From Ruminococcaceae bacterium AB4001 (GTDB lineage: Bacteria; Bacillota; Clostridia; Saccharofermentanales; Saccharofermentanaceae): a stretch of 64,000 nt of DNA. The DNA is taken from the NCBI GenBank assembly GCA_000621765.1, contig JHXJ01000005.1, forward strand, positions 62,001-126,000. The letters are read 5' to 3'. The position numbers were made by a program, and so were the translations under genes. Below the pieces are notes generated by a model. It did no database searches. It was given only the letters and a program-made list of their open reading frames with translations, and was not told the DNA's origin. This document shows positions 33,497 to 43,034 of the stretch, one piece after another; position 1 is the first letter of the stretch, and the number at the start of each line of letters is the position of its first letter.

Positions 33497-36031
33497 TCAG
33501 TCTTCAATTACACTTGAAGCCAGCTCGTATTCAACAAAACCTTTCTTCTCTTCAATATTCCAACTCAAATGAATGTAAGTATCGCCGTTACGCCATACGC
33601 ATCCATACTCGAAGCCCGTATCGTTATCATATAAAACAGAATCACATTCGCCTAAATTGCTGATATAAGCGGCTTTAATAGTTTTATAATCAAAAGAGTT
33701 TTCAGAATAGTGATACAGGAAACCGATACACATCTCTTCTTTGAACTTAAATGCAATCGGTCCGTTATCACATTTGGCATCTGTATCCAGGTCGCTTTCA
33801 CTCCAGTCTTCAAGATCCGTCAGATTGCCATTCGCAAGTTCCTTAAGTTCCGAATAATTCATCTCAAACAAAGAATTATCAACCGTAATAAACCCATCAG
33901 TATAAGTCATGATGTTACCTGGGAAACTAAGAACATAGGACCGATTCTGGTCATTTGATGCAGGAGACAGGTTTAACGGTTCCGTTCTGTCTCCTACTTC
34001 AGCGTAAGCTAATATATACGGATCCTTCAATGATTCATCAGACGCAACAATAACAGCATAATATCCTTTATCCATCGAGACAGAACAATCAATATCATAA
34101 TATGCTCTTTCCCCGTACATCTTTGGTGCGGTCTTTGCTGCAACTATCGGTGACTTAAGATCTTCGATGTCAAACTCAGCATCTAAACTGTAATAATATG
34201 CGTAATAGATCTGATCTTTCAGATTAGGATCTACTTCGATGGAAAATGCCATAGTTCTGACACGGCCGTCATACACACCGGGTTTGATCATCGCGTCATT
34301 GTAATCAAACCACTCGACTTCGATGATCTTCGAATTAAATCCTGCATCATACACCTTATATCTTTGACCGGCTCTGACAGCATCCATTCTCTCAATTTGC
34401 TTAATAAAGGTACTGCCATTAAATGCAGCTTCAGGATCTTTATAATGGTCAAACCAAAAATCCTTTTTTGTCTGTATACCATAGGAATCAACAGCCCATA
34501 CTATGAGATGACGGCCATCAATATCTATCGTTGTCTTATCAGCTTTTACTTCAACAATTTCATCCTTATCATATGAGAAATAGTCACTGAAAACGTATCT
34601 AAATGATTCGACACTGTTTTTCTTTCCATCAGCAGTTACATTTATAGTTATATTTGTCGGATTGATAAGATAATTACTCTTAATAGCATCCTCATCAGCT
34701 TCGATCTTGATGTGCGTTCCGCCCTTGTATACGGGAATAATAAGGAGCAGACCATATAAAACGATCAGCACGCCCTTGGCATATTTAAAATCGTTGTGAC
34801 CTATATGGTTGTTATGATCGACAAAATACAGACTAGCCAGTACAAACACAAAAACAGCTGCGATCAGCAATTCTTTTTTCAGTGAATACCCGACAGTCAG
34901 GACACGGACACCGGCAATCAAAGCCAATGAAAAAGTGATCGCAAAACTCTTTGCAAAATCCTTATGCCAGCCGCTGAACCGGTCCGGTAAGAAGAACACA
35001 ATAAAAATTGCTATTCCAAGTGCAAGAAGGAAGAAATAATGTCCCTGACAGAGCTGGAATATTGAGAAACCGATTGAAAAAGAAAAGACAACAATTGAAC
35101 TAAGCGGATTGACGAGCCAATCATCGCTATATAACGATTTGCCTTTTGCTTTCTTTTTCTCAGATACATACCTGCTGGCTACAGCAATAAGAACAAGCAC
35201 ACATATCAGCATGCCGGTCCAGCTAAAGTAAAAGTGGAAATATACACAGCATTTACTGACAGCTGCAAATGATGCCAAGCCGCAGAAAAGAACTGAATCA
35301 TTAGTTTGGTCAAAGCTCTCAAAACCACCCTGTTCAATAGCAATGATGATAATCGAGATAAGAATAAAAGCACCAAGGAAATAGAACGGCAGTATCTCAA
35401 AATTGAGGGTAGCCAATAAAGAAACTGATGAGAGCTCATATCCCGGGAAGACCAATCTTCTCAGGAGTACGATAAGCATTGTGATCAGAGTCAGCCAATA
35501 ACTCCTTCCCAACGTTTTATTGGAAGGATCTGTATCATTTAATGTAGCCGTAAACAGATAATAACAGTCAATGGCGATCAGAATACAATAATCATATATG
35601 TTCAGGTTCCCGCCCAATGTGTAGGCTATGGCAATTGTAAGCGCAATGCTTCCTGCCAAACGCTTTACCAACGGTGTTTTTTTGAACAGCTTTCCGACAC
35701 CGAACGTAATAACAGCTGCAATAACCAAAAACAGTAATCCTAACCATCTTATATTTTCCCGCAGGTGAATAAGAGCATAATTGTCGAAGCTCTTCATCAG
35801 CGAACCTAATTGTCCTCCGGTCAACCCGACAACAAGCAACAAAAGATATATATCACTTTTGCTCGTAATATCTTTTTCGCGCTGCATGATAAATAAGACA
35901 GCTAACACGATGATGCTTGCTACAGCAATTATTTCGCCAGCCAGATTATAGGGATTAATAAGCATTTCCCTGACTATTACCGCTATTGTTGCTATAACAA
36001 CTAATACGTTTTTAATCGCGCTTCTCGTCAT
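33497..36031 (-). CDS. Polytopic membrane protein with large extracytoplasmic C-terminal domain
   Basis: An 844-residue protein. The first 430 residues hold about 12-13 hydrophobic helices, and the remaining 400 form a beta-rich domain that should lie outside the cell. That domain carries Ig-like strands (INVTADGKKNSVESFRY) and Asp-rich ends. There is no motif I recognise, though the layout resembles a sensor or an export-linked membrane partner. It lies within the tubulin/GTPase operon, 13 bases after a Sel1 membrane protein, and would give that system a view of the envelope. Confidence 0.65.
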   Translation of the reverse strand: MTRSAIKNVLVVIATIAVIVREMLINPYNLAGEIIAVASIIVLAVLFIMQREKDITSKSDIYLLLLVVGLTGGQLGSLMKSFDNYALIHLRENIRWLGLLFLVIAAVITFGVGKLFKKTPLVKRLAGSIALTIAIAYTLGGNLNIYDYCILIAIDCYYLFTATLNDTDPSNKTLGRSYWLTLITMLIVLLRRLVFPGYELSSVSLLATLNFEILPFYFLGAFILISIIIIAIEQGGFESFDQTNDSVLFCGLASFAAVSKCCVYFHFYFSWTGMLICVLVLIAVASRYVSEKKKAKGKSLYSDDWLVNPLSSIVVFSFSIGFSIFQLCQGHYFFLLALGIAIFIVFFLPDRFSGWHKDFAKSFAITFSLALIAGVRVLTVGYSLKKELLIAAVFVFVLASLYFVDHNNHIGHNDFKYAKGVLIVLYGLLLIIPVYKGGTHIKIEADEDAIKSNYLINPTNITINVTADGKKNSVESFRYVFSDYFSYDKDEIVEVKADKTTIDIDGRHLIVWAVDSYGIQTKKDFWFDHYKDPEAAFNGSTFIKQIERMDAVRAGQRYKVYDAGFNSKIIEVEWFDYNDAMIKPGVYDGRVRTMAFSIEVDPNLKDQIYYAYYYSLDAEFDIEDLKSPIVAAKTAPKMYGERAYYDIDCSVSMDKGYYAVIVASDESLKDPYILAYAEVGDRTEPLNLSPASNDQNRSYVLSFPGNIMTYTDGFITVDNSLFEMNYSELKELANGNLTDLEDWSESDLDTDAKCDNGPIAFKFKEEMCIGFLYHYSENSFDYKTIKAAYISNLGECDSVLYDNDTGFEYGCVWRNGDTYIHLSWNIEEKKGFVEYELASSVIED

Positions 36032-36044
36032 GCTTACTCCTCCA

Positions 36045-37133
36045 TCATGCCAGTTCCAAAACGAAAATGTAGATCATCCAAAGAATAATCTGCAGGAATA
36101 AAGCAGAACGAATGCTGTTCATCTTACTGGTCTTAAAGTAGAAAACAAAAACTGCAACATCATACAATATGATCAATGTAAGGATAATAATACCTACTAC
36201 AAGCCGGCTTGAATCAGAGAAAAGTCCTTTGTTGAAAAACGCAAGAAAGACTGCTGCCAGGATCGTGGATATCACCATAAAAGCGAGCGTGAACTTATTC
36301 TCTTTTTCCTGAGCATGGATGTCCTTAACTTTGGATTGTCTTTCAGAGTTGAGAGGGACGCTTCCGGGTTTAGTGTAATAGTAATATGCTTTATCAAATG
36401 ATCTATCAAGGAAATCGTCATTGTTATAATACTTATCGGCTAGTTCAGCCGCAGCTTCAGGATGTCCTGCATCAGCAGCAGCTTTCATATATTCATCTGC
36501 TTTCGCATCATCTATTACAGTATTCAGATAGCCGTTTCTATAACACAATACAAGATAATAGAATCCATCCGCAATTCCGGCACTGCAGAGCATATTAATG
36601 TCTTCCAGCAATTCTTTCTGCTTCTGACTCAGTTCTTTGCCCTTTGTTTTTCCAATTTCTTCGAAAGAATCTGCAACACGACGGATCTCTTTCTCAGCAA
36701 CATCCGGAGGTAGTATTGTATGAACTGCGAATTTTACTTTATCGCCTTCCAGAATCGGACTATATGTAATGGCGCAATCAATACCTAATGCATAAAGGAT
36801 TGCAGAGAGCGTTTCTACAGCTGCAATATACGTCAGTCCGGTTTCCTTACATATTGAATGAAGCATGTTATCGATCTGGGTCATCTTATAACTATGCAGG
36901 AACTCAGGACTTGTCAGATAAGAAGTAACATTGCTGCAGCCAAGAACAAGCTTGACCTGCTGCTTAGATGTATCGGTGAAATCAGCCTGATCGATCATGG
37001 GAAATAAAGCCTTCTTGTCTGAAATTATTTCCCGGCCGTATTTATCAAATATTTTCTTAAGAGCAATCGAGGTTTTTGTCTTGATTTTACCGGTCTCGCA
37101 CTCTCCAACAACTTTCCGTATATTATTCAACAC
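36045..37133 (-). CDS. Sel1-repeat protein with C-terminal membrane helices
   Basis: A 362-residue protein. The N-terminal helical domain (about 20-110, FDKYGREIISDKKALFPMIDQ then VKLVLGCSNVTSYL) resembles a small helical module often placed before repeats in clostridial proteins. Sel1 units follow (about 185-250, ADEYMKAAADAGHPEAAAELADKYY), then three membrane helices near the end. GTG is the likely start, with AGGAG 7 bases upstream. Facing the cytoplasm, it could anchor the operon's soluble proteins to the membrane. Function unknown. Confidence 0.65.
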   Translation of the reverse strand: MLNNIRKVVGECETGKIKTKTSIALKKIFDKYGREIISDKKALFPMIDQADFTDTSKQQVKLVLGCSNVTSYLTSPEFLHSYKMTQIDNMLHSICKETGLTYIAAVETLSAILYALGIDCAITYSPILEGDKVKFAVHTILPPDVAEKEIRRVADSFEEIGKTKGKELSQKQKELLEDINMLCSAGIADGFYYLVLCYRNGYLNTVIDDAKADEYMKAAADAGHPEAAAELADKYYNNDDFLDRSFDKAYYYYTKPGSVPLNSERQSKVKDIHAQEKENKFTLAFMVISTILAAVFLAFFNKGLFSDSSRLVVGIIILTLIILYDVAVFVFYFKTSKMNSIRSALFLQIILWMIYIFVLELA

Positions 37134-37190
37134 GTTTTTGCTCCTGTTTTATTTCATAAACGCATTTTAATTTATGTTTCTAATAGCACA

Positions 37191-38171
37191 TCACCCTGCA
37201 TTATTCAAATACCCGTCACTCCACCCGGTGAATATCTCTTTCCACTGTCGCGGCGTAATATAAAAAGGCGTACTCTCCCTCATTGCATTTTTGTGCTGGA
37301 ATATTCTGGTAAAGAAATCCTGTATTTCCGGAGATAGTTTATTCCATCTTTCTATGTACATTTCATCACTGGCAAAGACACCGATCTTATTCCTGCCATC
37401 GCTATCTGACTCATCACCGAAAATGAAATATATGGAATTGCCATGGTAATAGTTTATCCATTCATATTCTCCCCTATCAGGAACAGAGGCCATGATAGAG
37501 CCGTCATAAGGCAGCTTTCCTATGAGAAGTCTGAACAATATTACAGAAACAGTATGATACATACTCAGATAGTCCATACTGTGGTTCGCCTTTTCCGTGA
37601 AAAAATACGGATCAGCATATTGAGGATCAACTGAATGAAATGACAACGGGAACGGATGGTCCTTACTGGTTATTGTCTTCTTAAAGCTAAGGAATATTCT
37701 GTTATCAAAATAGTAAATGCAGTCATCATCTGACAAACCGTAAAAAGCATATCCGGCTTCATCAAGTTCGATCATCGCATCCAGAAAATCACTTACAAGT
37801 TCGAAGTGTTGTTTTCCGAATTTAATGTTGTCTCCGATAACATCATCAGTTAACAGTTTCTTTAATGGAAACAGTTTGCGGGGAATATTTACGAATGAAA
37901 ACACCAAATAATATTCTTCGTTGAATTTGACAATATCGATTGGCCATTCAATATGAGAACTGCTGACACAACGCCTAATGATGCTGATATAGCGGTCCAG
38001 ATAAAACACATTCTTTGCTACTTCGGCAATAAAATATTCTTCACCCGTCTTATAATGACGGATAACCTGCCGCTCTGAACCTAAGATATTTATCCTTCTA
38101 TCGGTAACAGTATAGTAGTTATATCCGCTACAAACACTAAAAAGCAATTGCTCTCTTTTGTTTCCAGCCAT
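37191..38171 (-). CDS. Degenerate protein-kinase-like protein (pseudokinase)
   Basis: A 326-residue protein whose C-lobe keeps the kinase outline: FLDAMIELDEAGYAFYGLSDDDCIYY, then DPQYADPYFF, then DYLSMYHTVSVILFRLLIGKLPYDG and LSPEIQDFFTRIF. The HRD motif is replaced (FYG), the DFG site reads SFK, and the beta-3 lysine is not evident, so phosphotransfer is unlikely. Kinases of this shape occur in von Willebrand A ternary systems. It starts 2 bases after the GAP1-like gene. A regulatory or scaffold pseudokinase role is inferred. Confidence 0.55.
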   Translation of the reverse strand: MAGNKREQLLFSVCSGYNYYTVTDRRINILGSERQVIRHYKTGEEYFIAEVAKNVFYLDRYISIIRRCVSSSHIEWPIDIVKFNEEYYLVFSFVNIPRKLFPLKKLLTDDVIGDNIKFGKQHFELVSDFLDAMIELDEAGYAFYGLSDDDCIYYFDNRIFLSFKKTITSKDHPFPLSFHSVDPQYADPYFFTEKANHSMDYLSMYHTVSVILFRLLIGKLPYDGSIMASVPDRGEYEWINYYHGNSIYFIFGDESDSDGRNKIGVFASDEMYIERWNKLSPEIQDFFTRIFQHKNAMRESTPFYITPRQWKEIFTGWSDGYLNNAG

Positions 38172-38173
38172 TA

Positions 38174-40735
38174 TTACGTTTCGTCCTTATCTTCGTCTAT
38201 CTTTTCGCTGTCAGGAACAGTAGGAGTATTTGGCAGTGTTGCCCAATCATAATTCGGTACAAATGCACCGGATACTTCGTTATCGTTCTGTTGGACAAAC
38301 GGCCCCGGTACTGCATTAGTATTTGGAACAAACGGACTTGGTGCTACATTGTTGTTCGGAACAAAGGGACCAGGAACTGCATTATTGTTTTGAACAAACG
38401 GACTCGGCGCCACATTGTTGTTCGGAATAAAAGGGCCCGGTGCTACATTATTGTTTTGAACAAACGGACTTGGTGCCACATTATTGTTTTGAACAAAGGG
38501 AGCGGGTGCTCCATAGTTGTTTTGAACAAATGGTCCGGGCATCGCATTGTTATCCGGAACGAACTGAACGGGACCTGCATTATTGTCCGGAACAAACGGA
38601 GTATAAACTGTATTGTTGATCCGGCCGGACTGAGGTGCGAAACCCATGTTCGCAGGTTTATTGCCGCCCTTCTTTTTGCGGTTCATTATCTTTATTGCTT
38701 CATTCACTATCTGCTCGTCCTCTTTGGAATCCGGATTGCAGGAACGGAGCTTATCCATAAACCAATTCCAATACTTCTCTTCAGATAATAAACGTGAATT
38801 CTCACAGGAGATACTAAAAGAATGAATGAAAGGACCTATAGAATAATCTATAAGAATACTGACAGGATTCATTTCCAACTGAGTAAACCCATGTAAAAGA
38901 CAGAGCCAGTTATCAATAACCAAAGCCTGGGATACCTGGGCTTTATACCGGATTAAATGCTTTAACAGTTTTTCTTCGATTATTTTCTGTTTTTCAAAAG
39001 AAAGCGGAGATTTAGTCGAAGCAAAATACTTTTCCAGAAGCGTGCTCAGTTTCGCGCAGTCACACTGTCTGAATATTTCTATTATGGATAACAGTTCATT
39101 GATAATCTCGTAGTTCTTGTGGTCGGGTAAGATTATAGTATCCGGGATATATGAAATGATATATGAGTTTTCAAATTCAAAATCACAGATATCGTAATTA
39201 TCCCAATACTTCTGCTTGATATACTGATTAAGATCCAGTCTTGTCTGCTGATCGGAAATACCTATCTCATTCATTAACCGATAGCACATTTCCATAATAG
39301 TATTAGGATTCTTCTTCTCAACGGTTATCTTGTCAATATAACGCTTCATGAGTTTTTGCAATGCTTCAGCAACAAGAACCCTGTCTTTAACAGACATCGT
39401 GTCACGATAGAACCGGACGATGTGCTCTTCATCGGGAGTGATCGTTTCCGAATTCAAGACAAATGCGCAATCAAGTATTTCACGGCCCTTCTCAGTATTC
39501 TTCAAAAGGCTTTCAATATCTTTATAATCCTCGCTGGAATGATCAATGAAATCTTTATTCAGCATTTGAGCAGCATCATTAGGAGTCATGCTCAGCAGCT
39601 TATCAACAGTGAATTGTTTTCCACAGCTCTTCAAATCAGCATTCCGGGTAACTCCAAGACGCTTGTTAACTTTATCTTCAAGCAGCTTAGGCATCTTAAT
39701 GCCATGATCCATAATGTCGGATAGGGCATACTGAATCTGCTGGTCAATATAAGGATGAACCAATGGGACATTCAGGAGATTGTTAAGCCTCTTGAGGTAT
39801 TCTTCCGGAGCATCAGAGTCGGAATTGGTTGAAGTAGCCATCATCAATTCGTATGCTACTCTGTACAGTTCCAAGGTTACCGGCTGACCACCGACAAACT
39901 TTCTTAACTCGGCATCAAGATCCTCAAAGAATTTGTCAGAAGATACGTCTTCATATCCATCGGGAATTACATCAATAAATCCGTATCTGCTCATTTTCTT
40001 AACGAGAATATCAGAAAGGACATTGTTATCCCCGGAACTGACGTTAACGAAATATTCGCCTCCGGCATTATACTTCCTGTCAAACACAATGGTCTTATAT
40101 GCAGAATCCCTTGAAAGCTTTGTTGAAGCAGATAATCGTTTGCGATACTCAAATGGCAGCGCACGAACTATACAGAAGAGGAGTTTCTGAACCGTCTCAA
40201 GATCACAGTCGCAAATGATATGCAGTGTATCCCTTGATTTTCCATCAAGGATATAACATACACATCTCATCAGCGTTTTATATGTGTTTTTTGTCAGACC
40301 TGAAGATTCAACACATTCCTTTAATGCGGGAATATCTTTCATCTCAAGAGTACTCGGAATGATCTTAGTCTCATCAATAGAAAACCGGAAATTTGAATCA
40401 TTCAAAAACAGAACATCCTGAGGGTTATGGATAAAATCATTTATCTTAAACGCATAAGAATGTGCAAAAGAAATAGACCGGCCGAGTGTATCAGTTCCGA
40501 CATCATATTTTATCTTTGTACAGAACACATAATTGTTATCGCTGATAAATTCAGCAACAGTCTTAGTCTGTTGGTCTTCAGGATCAAAAACCGGGCGGGA
40601 GATATTAGAATTCTGAGCCTTGGAAAAGAAAGAGAGTGACTTTTCACTCAAATCCGGAGAACAGTTTACTAATTGCCAGCCGTCTCCCTCACCCTGTCCG
40701 CCAACTCTGGTAAAACAAGCCTGATAAAAATCCAC
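38174..40735 (-). CDS. GTPase-associated protein 1 (GAP1-N2)-like protein with Asn/Pro repeat tail
   Basis: An 853-residue protein. The N-terminal start (FYQACFTRVGGQGEGDGWQLVNCSPDL, then RSISFAHSYAF) fits the GAP1 N2 domain of GTPase-associated conflict systems. A helical middle region with FEYRKRLSASTKL follows (about 150-650). The tail holds about ten 11-residue PFVxNNNVAPx repeats. The matching GTPase is the gene directly upstream, 31 bases away, as expected for the pair. The biochemical role of GAP1 proteins is not established, and the name marks genome association rather than GTPase-activating activity. Confidence 0.65.
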   Translation of the reverse strand: MDFYQACFTRVGGQGEGDGWQLVNCSPDLSEKSLSFFSKAQNSNISRPVFDPEDQQTKTVAEFISDNNYVFCTKIKYDVGTDTLGRSISFAHSYAFKINDFIHNPQDVLFLNDSNFRFSIDETKIIPSTLEMKDIPALKECVESSGLTKNTYKTLMRCVCYILDGKSRDTLHIICDCDLETVQKLLFCIVRALPFEYRKRLSASTKLSRDSAYKTIVFDRKYNAGGEYFVNVSSGDNNVLSDILVKKMSRYGFIDVIPDGYEDVSSDKFFEDLDAELRKFVGGQPVTLELYRVAYELMMATSTNSDSDAPEEYLKRLNNLLNVPLVHPYIDQQIQYALSDIMDHGIKMPKLLEDKVNKRLGVTRNADLKSCGKQFTVDKLLSMTPNDAAQMLNKDFIDHSSEDYKDIESLLKNTEKGREILDCAFVLNSETITPDEEHIVRFYRDTMSVKDRVLVAEALQKLMKRYIDKITVEKKNPNTIMEMCYRLMNEIGISDQQTRLDLNQYIKQKYWDNYDICDFEFENSYIISYIPDTIILPDHKNYEIINELLSIIEIFRQCDCAKLSTLLEKYFASTKSPLSFEKQKIIEEKLLKHLIRYKAQVSQALVIDNWLCLLHGFTQLEMNPVSILIDYSIGPFIHSFSISCENSRLLSEEKYWNWFMDKLRSCNPDSKEDEQIVNEAIKIMNRKKKGGNKPANMGFAPQSGRINNTVYTPFVPDNNAGPVQFVPDNNAMPGPFVQNNYGAPAPFVQNNNVAPSPFVQNNNVAPGPFIPNNNVAPSPFVQNNNAVPGPFVPNNNVAPSPFVPNTNAVPGPFVQQNDNEVSGAFVPNYDWATLPNTPTVPDSEKIDEDKDET
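38267..38599 (-). repeat. 33-bp in-frame tandem repeat (about 10 units)
   Basis: Ten adjoining 33-bp units encode 11-residue PFVQNNNVAPS-type repeats at the C-terminus of the GAP1-like protein; one terminal unit has 36 bp. Units alternate between VAPS and VPG endings, so the original duplication may have been a pair. There are no spacers, so this is not a CRISPR array. Confidence 0.9.
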
Positions 40736-40766
40736 TTGTAAACCTCCTTCAAAGAAATCCTATTCC

Positions 40767-42356
40767 TTACCTGCCAAATTTAAATAACGGTTTCTTCTTT
40801 CCCTCTGGATTCATCTTGCATTTCGGGCAGTAACGCGGAATGGATTTATCGCCCTCTTTATCAATTTCGACTTCAATCTTATCCCTGACACAATACCATT
40901 TCGTTCCATTGATATTTTTATGGCAAACAGGGCAGAACTTTGTTTCCCTCTTTATTCTCTGTCCACAGCAATTCCAGTCAGTCGGCTCATGAATACTGTC
41001 TGCAGCAGATATGTAATTGCTTTCAACCAGTATCCACAGCAAAGGCTCCATTATTCGTCTCGGCACAGGAATACTGATCGGACTGCTCTTTCCATCAGCC
41101 AGATCCTCAACATCACAGCCCAGAGCAGAAAACAGGAAATAATTATAATTGTGGTAATTTGTCTTCAATTCCGTATTAAGGGAATTATCCGGCAGACGTA
41201 AAAGGAATTTTTCTATTCCATCGTGGATCTTATTATAGTCTTCAGCATTGAATTCCGGCAAATAATTACCGTCACTGTCTCTCTTCTCGACAATGTCAGA
41301 CAGATCCATCTGAATAATATCTCTTGCATAATGATCACCTTTTGAAATGCAGACTGCCAAAGGATGATCGAATTTAGAAGCGTCTTCTGCAGAGAACAGA
41401 TTATGGATTGCTTCTAATACCTTGGTGGGTTCGAGCTGCTTAGCTGAAGCATCCATTCCGGCCTTGAACTGCTTCGGATCAATGATCAGGATAATAGCAT
41501 CGGAATGAAGAATAAAATTTCCCCACTCCAGCATCTTCTGGGCTTTGACGCAGTTCTCGCCTGCTATATCGTAAAAGACTAAAGTATGGCTATGACTTTG
41601 GTTGTTGCTGTCAATATACTTGATATCATAACAGAGCGGCTGCATAAGCTGTTCCGGTGCAGTTTGTTCAGGAAGCTCAATGCCCATTTCCACTTTGAAT
41701 CTGTTGACATACTCTGTTGCGTAATCACTCGTCGTATTGCAGGATATGCTGTATTTTGAGAGATCACGTTTCATGTATTTACAGACTTGTGACAGATAAA
41801 CCGTTTTACCTGCACCGGTTACGCCGATTACCGGAATGAATTTTACCGGATGAAGTCCATAACCATATCCCGGTAACGGGTTGTGACAAACCGGGCAGAC
41901 CCTTCTTCTGGTCTCCTTGCCGAAGCAGTCAACGGCACCAATAAGCATACCGTTATTTACGATCATCTTTTTATCAGCTATTTTACTGAAATAAGCATTA
42001 TGAGCATTATTACTGGGAGAATATACCGGCCTCTCATACGGATTAATCTGTTTTGTTCTACCGTCCTTAGCCTCAGAACTCTTCTCCGTAGTATCTCCAA
42101 AGCTTTTCCACCATTCTAAATACACGGGATCAATTCCTGCCTGGAACTTCGCACGGAGATCATACTGCCTGAGCAGTTCCTCTACTTCATCTTCGCTTCT
42201 TCCGCTAAATGTTAAAGCCTCAATTTCTTCTCTTGAACGCCCTTCGTTCTCGGGATCCAATTCTTCTTCCTTAAAAACAGTCTCCATACGGAAATGGACA
42301 TCTTTGTCATCAAAGGTTTCAAAACAATAAGGACATGTAATAGAAATACCAGGCAT
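40767..42356 (-). CDS. TRAFAC-like GTPase with flanking zinc ribbons
   Basis: A 529-residue protein. An N-terminal zinc-binding pair (C8, C11) is completed by CPVC near 154-157. The GTPase core then has P-loop GVTGAGKT (178-185), a G3-like FYDIAGEN and a G4-like ISKGD. The C-terminus carries two more zinc ribbons (CCGQ and CPVC, then WYC and CPKC). The combination fits the single-gene GTPases paired with GAP1-type proteins in bacterial conflict systems. It is cytosolic and likely a switch for the operon. Its own activity is inferred from intact motifs. Confidence 0.75.
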   Translation of the reverse strand: MPGISITCPYCFETFDDKDVHFRMETVFKEEELDPENEGRSREEIEALTFSGRSEDEVEELLRQYDLRAKFQAGIDPVYLEWWKSFGDTTEKSSEAKDGRTKQINPYERPVYSPSNNAHNAYFSKIADKKMIVNNGMLIGAVDCFGKETRRRVCPVCHNPLPGYGYGLHPVKFIPVIGVTGAGKTVYLSQVCKYMKRDLSKYSISCNTTSDYATEYVNRFKVEMGIELPEQTAPEQLMQPLCYDIKYIDSNNQSHSHTLVFYDIAGENCVKAQKMLEWGNFILHSDAIILIIDPKQFKAGMDASAKQLEPTKVLEAIHNLFSAEDASKFDHPLAVCISKGDHYARDIIQMDLSDIVEKRDSDGNYLPEFNAEDYNKIHDGIEKFLLRLPDNSLNTELKTNYHNYNYFLFSALGCDVEDLADGKSSPISIPVPRRIMEPLLWILVESNYISAADSIHEPTDWNCCGQRIKRETKFCPVCHKNINGTKWYCVRDKIEVEIDKEGDKSIPRYCPKCKMNPEGKKKPLFKFGR

Positions 42357-42369
42357 ACAAGAAATCTCC

Positions 42370-43026
42370 TTAAATACTCTTTCTCTCTAAATTCACAACA
42401 AATCCACCAACTTCATTTGAAGTAAGATAGATCTTTTCTTCTGTCTCAGAATCGATGTATATTGTTTTACCCAACATATCTTTTGTAATCGGATAAAAAA
42501 GCTTATTGTCGAAACTGTAAGACAAACCGCCCTCATAACCGGGGATCAGCGGAATATTGATAACATAGCGGTTGCTTTCCTTTTTCCTTAAAAACTTTCT
42601 CTCGCCTTCTTTGTATGAATACGTGAGCGTAACGTTTGAAGGGACATTGCAATAATAACTATTCTCATTTAACGGAGAATAAATCGTAGCTTTCCGTTCA
42701 GATTGATTAAATTCAACACTATAAACAGCATAGGCTGCAGGCTTAACAGATATAGTGTAGGAAGGGAATAAGCTCATTGAAATCCCTGCTATAAAAACAC
42801 CTTCCCTGACCTGCATCTCCTGACCGTTAAAAGGATAACTGATCGGCAGGTTCTGAATACTATCAATCAGCTCATTAATACTTACCCTTTGACCGAATTT
42901 TGTCCGGACAATCAGGAAATTCTCACAACCTGAGACTCTCCAGGATAAAGAATTCTCATTACATTGCAGGTCTGCAACTACGTGCTGTTGATCACAGTTA
43001 ACTAATTCAAATAACAAATTAACCAA
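42370..43026 (-). CDS. Beta-rich protein of unknown function
   Basis: A 218-residue protein with strand-rich sequence (LSWRVSGCENFLIVRTKFGQ, YTISVKPAAYAVYSVEF and TLTYSYKEGERKF). There are no membrane helices, signal peptide or catalytic motif. Three consecutive beta-sandwich-like segments are possible. It lies 8 bases after the 636-residue protein and 13 before the GTPase, so it is a core operon member. I do not recognise the family. Confidence 0.6.
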   Translation of the reverse strand: MVNLLFELVNCDQQHVVADLQCNENSLSWRVSGCENFLIVRTKFGQRVSINELIDSIQNLPISYPFNGQEMQVREGVFIAGISMSLFPSYTISVKPAAYAVYSVEFNQSERKATIYSPLNENSYYCNVPSNVTLTYSYKEGERKFLRKKESNRYVINIPLIPGYEGGLSYSFDNKLFYPITKDMLGKTIYIDSETEEKIYLTSNEVGGFVVNLERKSI

Positions 43027-43034
43027 CCTCCCGA

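Noticed and set aside
38267-38599. Regular short repeats considered as a CRISPR array
   Set aside because: Units are contiguous, in frame and have no spacers; they encode 11-residue protein repeats.
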